DNA from: Anisakis pegreffii
Lineage: Eukaryota; Nematoda; Chromadorea; Rhabditida; Anisakidae
DNA: 64,000 nucleotides
NCBI GenBank assembly: GCA_035041965.1
Contig: JAPYMA010000069.1
Span: 62,001-126,000, forward strand
Reading direction: 5' to 3'
The position numbers were made by a program, and so were the translations under genes. Below the pieces are notes generated by a model. That model was not told the origin of the DNA, did not search any database, and saw nothing but the letters and a program-made list of their open reading frames with translations. Below, in pieces: positions 55,716-64,000 of the stretch (the first letter of the stretch is position 1; the number at the start of each line of letters is the position of its first letter).

Positions 55716-56810
55716 CTTGCTTTAATTCGAGATGAATGTGATTTGCGGCAAAAAGAAATGTCGATTGAAACTGTCAAAGTATGATGATATTAACAATGCT
55801 GAAAAAACTCGACACATGATCCATCCTGCAGCCGAGGCCATCTAAACGTTTTGACGTGTTATTCGCTAATCCATATGATCAAATTGGCTTCCACACAGCA
55901 TAATGCCAATCCGTCAGAAACAGGCTCATAAATATTCATAATCAGTGTTCCGAGCCCTTTAAAGTGATATATGCAATACCTTGGAACTCGCTAAGTCAAA
56001 CTAGTTAATGCATTAGGTCGTTAACGATACTAAGATAGCATTCGAAAACGGCACCTTGATTTTGAAGTTTCATTTGGTAATCCTTCGCTATCAAATTCCC
56101 CCGTTCTCTCTTTTAGCGACAAAATACCGAATGCCGGGAAGGGTTTTCTACGGAGGAAGGCGGGGAGGAACGGTGGCACCTATCCCATTTCTCAACCACA
56201 GTTTACAATCAGTACGTTTAGAATGAAATGAATGAATGAGGTAGTTGAAAGGTACTCCAAATGAAATGCACTAACAAATGACATATTCGTTGAGGAACAT
56301 CGGTGGGTGAGACGAATTCTCAAGAGGTATGGGATTATCTCTGAAATGTTCGAGAAGATCAATCATTGTATCGAATATCATTTGGTGGATACGACATTCC
56401 CCATCCGGCATTACCACTATACGTACGTGCTGCAACCATAGCAATTGTTTAAATGAGAAAGAAAAACGAATGCCGCAACATTATGTCGTTACTCATGATA
56501 ATAAAACAATGATAATTCCACAGTGTCTAGACCGGCACTCAACTCAGTGCTAATTGACAGAATCCGTCATTATTTGCAAATATCACCACTGTAACTTTTT
56601 TATACGTTCTGACTTTGCTAAATCGACTGCATTGGAAACATTTTGAATAATATATAGTGATTTTTTGGAGCAAAATTTGGAAACTTCACAGTGATGAATA
56701 GAAAAATTGTCAAATGCTCACTAGCAGTGGAATGGAATGAAATGCTCAGTAATTAACTATATTAACATATTGCACCTCATAGGATATGTTTGACTTGGAT
56801 GTCTCTAGTC

Positions 56811-58040
56811 CAGTGGTTCTCATAGGGAGTGAAATTACCCATTTTGGGTAATTTGGGAGTCTCGTGGAGAGTAACTTAGGGTGTCGGGAAATCAGTATTT
56901 CGTGCAGTTGTCATGCTATGATCGAACGCCATTGTGATGTTTTTTCACTTGGGTATAAAAATGCGATTAGTTCATGACAGCACTCTTTTTCTCCTATTTT
57001 CTGAGTATCATTAGCTCATCTTGACCTAAACAAAAGTCTGTGTAGTCACAAATGTTTCGTAAGTTCTTCAATATATTGGCTGACATTGTCTCTCTTCAAC
57101 ACTGGGGATTGATTGAGAGAAACTAATATTTGGTGTTATTTTGTTATGATGAAACGTTATTGTGATGGTGTATTTTTCATCGGATATCTAAACGCAGCTC
57201 GCTCATGGAAATACTCGTTTTTATCCTATTTTATGAGCATCTTTAGTTAATTTAGACCTAAACAAAAGTCAGTTTGAAGAAGTTAGAAATATCTCGTAAG
57301 TGCTTTAATATATTGACTGACATCTTCTCTCATAAGCTATAAGAATTGATTGAGCTCTCTGGTACGACACAAAAGATTGGTTTGGTGTGGGACGATCGAG
57401 TGTTTCTGAATTTGATGATATCGATTTCTTTTTTGAATTTTTACGATTTGTAATTCTTCAGTCGTTTATGAATGTTTTTTTGCAACCGGTAGAATACTTC
57501 TTCCATGATGCACGACAACAGTTCTTATGATGTTAATGAGTTGAATGTTTGAAAAGTAGAATGGGAATTTCAGACTTAATGCACCTGTCGCATCCCAAAA
57601 CGCTCGATAATTCGAATTTATTTTCATCCCTTCGACGAATTTTAGCTTATTCATTAACCATCACTTTGATGAAATGATTGCTTTTCCATTCATCTCTAAG
57701 ATAGTTCCCCAAATGTTTATTGCATCTTCCTTCTTCATGAGTAATTGAAGTTGTTGTTAAATTTCATTTTTTTAATCGATGAAGAATGTTTTCTTCTATT
57801 GCTAAGGCCGAGGTTCATATTGTTTCTGCAATGAACAAGTAAAGTTCTAAAAATACTTGCTTCATTCCAGAAAAGTAATTTATTTCACATCACTGAGGAA
57901 TTTCCGGACCGGTTCTCCTTTTGTTCCCGACGTTATACGTAAAAATTGTAAGTTTTTGTATCAAGAGGGGGGGGATGAGTATTGGCGGCGTGCGAGATCA
58001 TCAAAATGGGTAATGGAGCATCCGAGCGTGAGAACCACTG
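56811..58040 (+). mobile_element. hAT-like non-autonomous element C (1230 bp)
   Basis: Perfectly inverted ends, CAGTGGTTCTCA and TGAGAACCACTG, are flanked by an exact 8-bp direct repeat, ctctagtc (56803-56810 and 58041-58048). The interior contains two diverged tandem copies of a segment of about 210-230 bp, starting near 56.93 and 57.15 kb, each with GACCTAAACAAAAGTC and an ATTGATTGAG end. One copy aligns to element B in reverse. There is no transposase ORF. It ends 82 bp from the splice donor of the SH2 exon, so it sits in the intron of the SH2B-like gene. Confidence 0.9.
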
Positions 58041-58122
58041 CTCTAGTCAACAGATACCCACTAGAAAGTAACTGCAGCTGGTTGTTATAATATCAACTAG
58101 ATCATGATCGAACGATACTAAC

Positions 58123-61100
58123 CTTTGCTTTGCCTTGACAATTAAATGTCAATACGAATTCACCAGGTCTTGTCTCACTCTGCCTTACTAAGAACAATCC
58201 GTGCCCGTCAACACCGTTGTGAAGAACCAAACGAGCACTAACCCCTCGTGATAATCGTGCATGAAACCATGGATAAATCTCAAGACCGGGTGGAAAGGCA
58301 CGCATTGTGATCGGTATATGTGTCTCTACGCAGAACGTTGAAGTCATTGAATGCACATTATTTAATGACCTTAAATAACATTCAATGTTTAATATTCCTC
58401 AGTCAGCATAACGTTTAATATTTGATTATCACAAAAATTTGATTAGCATAAACCAACAGTTTTTCCCGCAAAATCAGAAAGTTTTGGTTTCTCGCAAATG
58501 AAGAAATTTTTGCTGACATGAGAATGATCAATTACTAAGTGTACTTAATCAGAGTCACCATCACCTTGCTACACTTTCGAGGGAACGAATTGTTGTATGC
58601 TCCCAACTTGTTACATTTTGTAAGATAAAATGACTGCGTTGTAAAAATAAAATGGAATTCAGAACGCTGAGTCAAGAACAGCGTTGCTTGATAAGGAATG
58701 TAACTGTTTGACCTTGTTGAAGGAAAACGTCGAGAATTGGAGAAGTTTGTACGTGCGATTGGTGGTGCAGACGGTTGTCGAGGTGGACGTTGTTCAGGTA
58801 AACTCAACTCAACACCAGGAATACTCTCACGAATAACCGCTAACCATTGCTGACAATCCTCATGATTTCTTGCCTCTATCACATATTCAACCTTAATTAT
58901 ATCATTCAGTCGCAAGATTCTTTCAAATCAAAACATATTGATTGATAGAAAATATCATGAGAAGTACGATCGATGAAGTAGCACAGTAAATGTCGGATGA
59001 AATTGCAAATGCTTGACGTTCGAGGTCGAGAGCAACAGACAGGTAGAAATGAAATGAGCAAAAATTATAAAATTGATGAAACGAACCCCGTTGAAAGCGC
59101 GAATTGCGAATATCGACTCATTTGAGTCCTCAAATTCAAGTGGTGTCGTCTCTCGTGCTTCAGCGATCAAAAAACAAAAAATTCCTGATTTAGCTCGATT
59201 ACTCTGGAAAACACTCAATTCTTTTAACGACATCTAATAATGACTGTATGCTTAAATCAACGGAATAATGGTGAGATAACGGAGGGTACTCAGACATGCC
59301 ACGTTGAAAAATTGACGACAAATGCTAGCTATGAGCAGCATACTGAGATTCGTTTTGAAAAAAATTATATACGACAGGAAACGCTCGAAGGTAGTTCGTG
59401 ATTTGCGGTTGAATTGTCAACGTTACTGGAGAAGATAATAAAAAATACCTTGGGTGGGGAATAGAACTCTAATAAATAACCACCCGCAGTTTTCACCAAA
59501 CACAATCGACATTTGCGCCAATGTTTCGTTTCGAGTTCGAGACCACTCATGTACCTTGAACGAGGAACGATCAAATGCTGCATTAATTGAAAGCTAGATT
59601 ATGGCTTTTAATGTATTCGTAAAACATCACCGACCTAACATTACTTTCTTTGATTAATTCAACAGCTGTTTTTGCTGGAAAACGTGATCGAAACCAAGAC
59701 AGTCTTTTTGTTGACGGCGTTGGAGCTGATATACCCAGTGATGAGGAAGGTTGGTGATGGGCGAATCGGGAATCGAACTGTAATTAGAAAGTAGTGCTTA
59801 TGCGTGTCGGTGTCATATTCACATTCAATTGTAACCATTAGAATCAGCATTAGGGCTGTTATTCAGATACTGTTGGTTTGCCGATCGCTCTGGGTGATCA
59901 GTAAAATATTTATCGTTGTTATGATTATCAACTAGAATGCCATGCGTTAAATATGCACTAAAAACAGTTCTACGAAGTGGTTCGAACAAGCTTGGATGTC
60001 TTTGTTCAGCAGCACCTTTCCGGCATTAACTTACAGATTTAGGAAAGCCTCATCCCCGCCTCTGGAGGATCGTAGACCTTCCGAAGGTTCGGAAAAGTAA
60101 CGTTTTGTGCGTTCGTGAACAAAGAAGCATACTTTCGATTTGAATCGATGGCTAAAGTAAATGAAACTAGCCTGCAGTGTGTTGGATGAGGGTCTTGTGG
60201 CGAGTGAGGTAATCTCAGAACGAGATCGAGTGATATTCATTGCATCCTGACTGCTCCCCGCACGATTATTCACACCTTCGCATTCATTCGATGATCGCCA
60301 TCTTGCACTTGCATTCGCATTAACACTTTCGTTATCACAGCTGAAGCTGTTACGATTGCTGAACACTTTCGAGCAACACTTCAACGGAAGTATCGTTTTC
60401 ACTTTCGTTGCATTTGCTGCTATAGCGTCCAATACTGCTGCTTCCTGACACATCTCTCCATTACTGCTTGCGTTCTTAGTTGAACTGCTAGTTGTAGCAA
60501 TAGTGGTGGTACTCGTATTAAGACTGTTTGAACTTTTATTGGTTATTGACGTTGGAGTATGATTTTGATAATGTTGTTGATCAAGAAGATATTGTTCTCG
60601 TTGCTGAAATTTTTGCAATATTTTAAATTAAAATCGAAAACATTTCTATCATTCCATTATGTGACTTTAGTATGGAGCGATAAAGATTCAAGATAAGTGT
60701 TATTTGTTCAAGCATATCAGAATATTTCGCATCAGCTATTTCAAATTTCAATTTCGCACATCAGTTGTGCAAAATTTTTGACATTCAACATTTTCGTTCG
60801 ACAACTGGTTGGAGCAAACAAAAATTATTCATTTGATGTTCCACGCAGTAGGAGATTTTCGATGCACTTTGAGAATGTACGTACATATCTCATCTATTTT
60901 TTGGTGAATGTCTCAACTACGTGATTTTTTTGCATGGGGATAATGGAATACGCATTTATGAGCACTAATGATTTACGGATTCGTGAACATACATAGCAAC
61001 GAATGCGAATGATTTTTGCAGTTGCTAGAATGACAGCAATTGAGTGGGCGATAAAAGAGAACAATTGCATTTCATCGATAATTTAATGGGAAGTTTTACA

Positions 61101-61810
61101 ATCGATTCATAACGAATCAGAGAGTTTATTTAGTTAGAAGTTGCGATATGAGGATGAAACGAACGGAAGGGCATAAAAAAAGATTGATGTTTGCAAAATA
61201 ATAAATAGATTTGTTATTCGTATAGATATTTGTCAAACTGATATTGATTTGTGATTGTGACGGGAACAGAGTTTTAATTGATAGTGGTGTGAAGCAACTG
61301 AATGAACAAAAATCATCCATCTCGAATCGAAATTAGCACCAGGTGAACGAGTACAATTTTATGATAAAGCAGTATTACGAGCTGAACGATAGGTTTGGTG
61401 ATCGGAAGATATATGAAAGAATAAACTCGGTTACGCCAGAGATGAGTGTTGAAGTGGATCATTTTGGTAAATTGTTTGTGCGATAGAATGTTTCGAATAA
61501 TGCTGCATAATGAGGGGATATGGATGTAACAAATGAAGAATGAACCTACGGATAAGTGTGCTGAGGGAAGTGAATTGATCAGGTCTAAGGACGATGCATT
61601 CAATCGTTCGAGCAGTTCATCTCGAAGGGTATTCGTAAAGTGCTGAACAACGTCCGACGCTAACACATCAGTTTGACCCAAATGCTCACTATTCAACACA
61701 TAGTGTCGCCAACTTTCCGCAAATTTGAACGCAACTGATTTCGCGTATTGTGTGCAAAACTGCCGCCATCGCTCCCGTTCGGTACCTGAGTGCACGAGAA
61801 AATCTTTTAA
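58123..61810 (-). CDS. SH2B/Lnk-family adaptor protein (dimerisation, PH and SH2 domains)
   Basis: SH2B adaptors bind activated receptor tyrosine kinases and JAKs and scaffold insulin-type signalling under the plasma membrane. Exons in transcription order: 61810-61550, 60603-60133, 59777-59640, 59577-59449, 59203-59087, 58891-58713 and 58325-58123, all in phase up to 58891. The first exon is the helical Phe-zipper dimerisation domain ([20 protein letters not shown]). The second is a long Ser/Thr/Asn-rich linker. The next hold [11 protein letters not shown] and the PH domain ([50 protein letters not shown]). The last holds the SH2 domain start ([31 protein letters not shown]), with the phosphotyrosine-binding Arg of FLVR intact. 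The join between 58713 and 58325 is out of phase, so an exon may be missing or the donor earlier. The first exon begins at an acceptor, so the start codon lies further upstream. The rest of the SH2 domain and the C-terminus must lie below 58.1 kb. Confidence 0.92.
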
Positions 61811-64000
61811 CTGAGACAATCACTATCATGCAGTCTGATCGGTTTCTTTCTACTTTAGCTGAGAATAGTTCTGAAGTGATTAAATCAATGAACAATAAGA
61901 TTGCTCAGATATTTCGAGAAAATCAATTATTCCATTTGAAAAGGTGCACCGTTTTGAGTATTTCCTGACTAATAGCGCTCAGAAAAATTATTCCATGAAA
62001 AACATTGAAAATCCAACTAGAATAAAAATCCAACTCAAATGGAAAATCCAACTCAAATGGACCCTTATTGCCAGCGATGGCTGATGACAGCTTAAAATTA
62101 TTCAGATTATTTAAATAAAATACGTCACGTAGCACAGCACAACTCTATAATTTTTCCGATAAGTAGCATTTGGATTATTTTAACAATTATATTAAGAATT
62201 CTCCATGATGGTGCCACCGTCAATTGTTATAATAATATCACGGTTTGTGCTGAATATGGCGATGCCAAAAAGATGTTGAAGCGAATGTGATATTAGTGAT
62301 TAGCAAGTAGGAAAAGATTCACTTACCTTCCATTCAATGAAGTGCTCAACACTTAATGATACATACAGTAATAAGTGACCGTAATACCTCAGAACGGAAA
62401 TAATTAATAGCACACACCACAGAATGTGTCCATTAATCTATCTCTCGTTTTCACTTTCTTTCTGTCTATTTCCATTCATCGCAAAGTCGTCATTCTTGAG
62501 ATTTGTGCACTTAACAGCAGTCAATCAAACAATCGCTCACAGAACATCGATAAAATTCACAAACAATCAGAAATTGCAAATCGAAATGACGATTGAATCG
62601 TGTGCCTAAAAGCTTTTTTAGTTGATTGAACGAATTGTTGCATAGAGGACAAATGTAACTTTCTGCGAATGATAACGGCTCTTGTCAAATACAATCAAAT
62701 ATCTGCATAGTGAGTGCACTGATTAACTAGAATTAGAAAATAGACAACTAAGGACGACTCAACTAGGATTCAATTATAGAACATCGATCTCGTTGATCAG
62801 GAAAGTCGATAAGATAGAAAAGATTTATTAAAAATTCATCACTCTTTATACGAAACAATAGATATGTGAGTATGAAAGAGCATTTAGCTGCTAGATCGAC
62901 TACCAAGTTGCGAAGAAATGCGTGCCAGGTGTTAGTCACGTATAGTTGCTGTCAGTGAACAGTATAAGTGAACGAGGGACTCTTAGCCGAAAAATATTAC
63001 ATTACATTATATGTTTGAAATACATCAGAGAGTAAAACCTCAGAAAGTGGTGTTTCTCGGACGAGTGTCGATTTATGAGAAAGGTTCCGTAAGTTCATGA
63101 GGCAGGTTTAGATTTTAGATTTAGCTGTGCATTAGCAAGTGATATGTTAGGAAGATCAGTCAACATACACACAAAACTATATTCACTGTAACGATTTGAG
63201 AGCAACTTCTGGTCTGTGTTTAGATGTTAGGTGACCTGTACATTTAAGATGTGAACAGCAATATGTATTTTACAGATGCTTTCTCCCCAACATTATGCAC
63301 TACCTGCCGAGCATAACCAAACTGAGTAAACAAATTATTTGTCAGCTTTGATCTGGTGTGCAGTTGTGATAAGTACTTTAAAAATTAATTATCCTCATGT
63401 GGGAAGAGTCTGTATTAATAGATTTTTTTCAGTGAGTCTCTATATCATCCATATTTATAAAATTATTGAAGACTGATTTGAATGACTGCTCATGGGATAA
63501 TTTTTATAACGCTTTTTTGTTATCAGAACGTTCGTGAAGGTCCATCAGGAAAGTGAATAAATATGAAACAAATACAGAAGAGAGAATAAAGGAGGAACAT
63601 TGATTAAATGATGAAGTGCTACTAATCGCATAATATGACATAAAAATCGTTTGCTTGTCGAATAATATCAAGAAATACGTCTGGGAAGAAGCTTCTGAAA
63701 TAACACGCATTGATCATTCATTCAGGAAAAACAGCAAGCAACTGATGTTACAGAACTGTAGACAGATGGACTTAAAAAATAGATTAGAAGTTGCTGTAAG
63801 ATTACAGAAAATCTCAAGCTGCACAAATTATGAAACATTTTTTTGAATGCATTCAACTCCAATGAAGAGCTTTAGCTTCAGTTTTATTTTCAATACTTCA
63901 AAATATAAATGATTACCTCATGCTGAACCATTTTTATGAACCAAACATTTATCATGAATAAATTTTATTAAGAGTTAGCTTAGCGACAAAGTCACCAAAC
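61811..64000. other. Upstream region of the SH2B-like gene
   Basis: This should contain the 5' exon(s) and promoter of the minus-strand adaptor gene, but I could not identify a start codon joined in phase to the acceptor at 61811. I see no repeat or RNA gene, only short open frames without coding character. Confidence 0.45.

Noticed and set aside
57466..57654. Minus-strand ORF as the missing SH2 exon
   Set aside because: It lies inside transposon-like element C and shows no SH2 residues.

Overview
This is a window of animal nuclear DNA, almost certainly from a nematode. It is AT-rich, its genes are cut into many short exons with GT..AG introns, acceptors are often TTTCAG, and the protein set includes a nematode-type tyrosine phosphatase. 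The repeats include a degenerate TTAGGC-like array, which is the nematode telomere unit. There are no bacterial operons, CRISPR arrays or rRNA genes. I chained exons by eye, using reading-frame phase across each intron and conserved family motifs; first exons are often unresolved.

Layout: 1-3.7 kb, no supportable gene, one degenerate repeat. 3.8-10.7 kb (+), phosphatidylinositol 4-kinase beta. 13.7-20.1 kb (-), an H+/myo-inositol-type sugar transporter (HMIT/SLC2A13 class). 22.6-25.9 kb (+), a compact non-receptor protein tyrosine phosphatase. 26-30 kb, intergenic, holding a large inverted repeat with a cysteine-rich ORF and a TTAGGC-like core. 30.0-37.3 kb (+), a MORC-family GHKL ATPase with a CW zinc finger. 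38.9-39.35 kb (+), ribosomal protein S21. 39.4-44.5 kb, intergenic with two transposon copies. 44.6-50.8 kb (+), NADPH-cytochrome P450 reductase, for which a full 686-residue chain could be built. 52.4-53.4 kb (+), a possible unknown helical protein. 54.2-61.8 kb (-), an SH2B/Lnk adaptor (dimerisation domain, PH, SH2).

The genes look like ordinary housekeeping, signalling and chromatin genes with no evident shared pathway; PI4K-beta, the inositol transporter and a PH/SH2 adaptor all touch phosphoinositide or inositol biology, but nothing in the sequence shows that the link is more than chance.

The most interesting structure is in the mobile DNA. Five short non-autonomous elements have hAT-like ends; three have exact 8-bp target duplications and one an 8-bp duplication with a single mismatch. 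Two copies share internal sequence in opposite orientations, and one of these carries a nested tRNA-derived (SINE-like) insertion. I found no convincing new multi-gene biological system.
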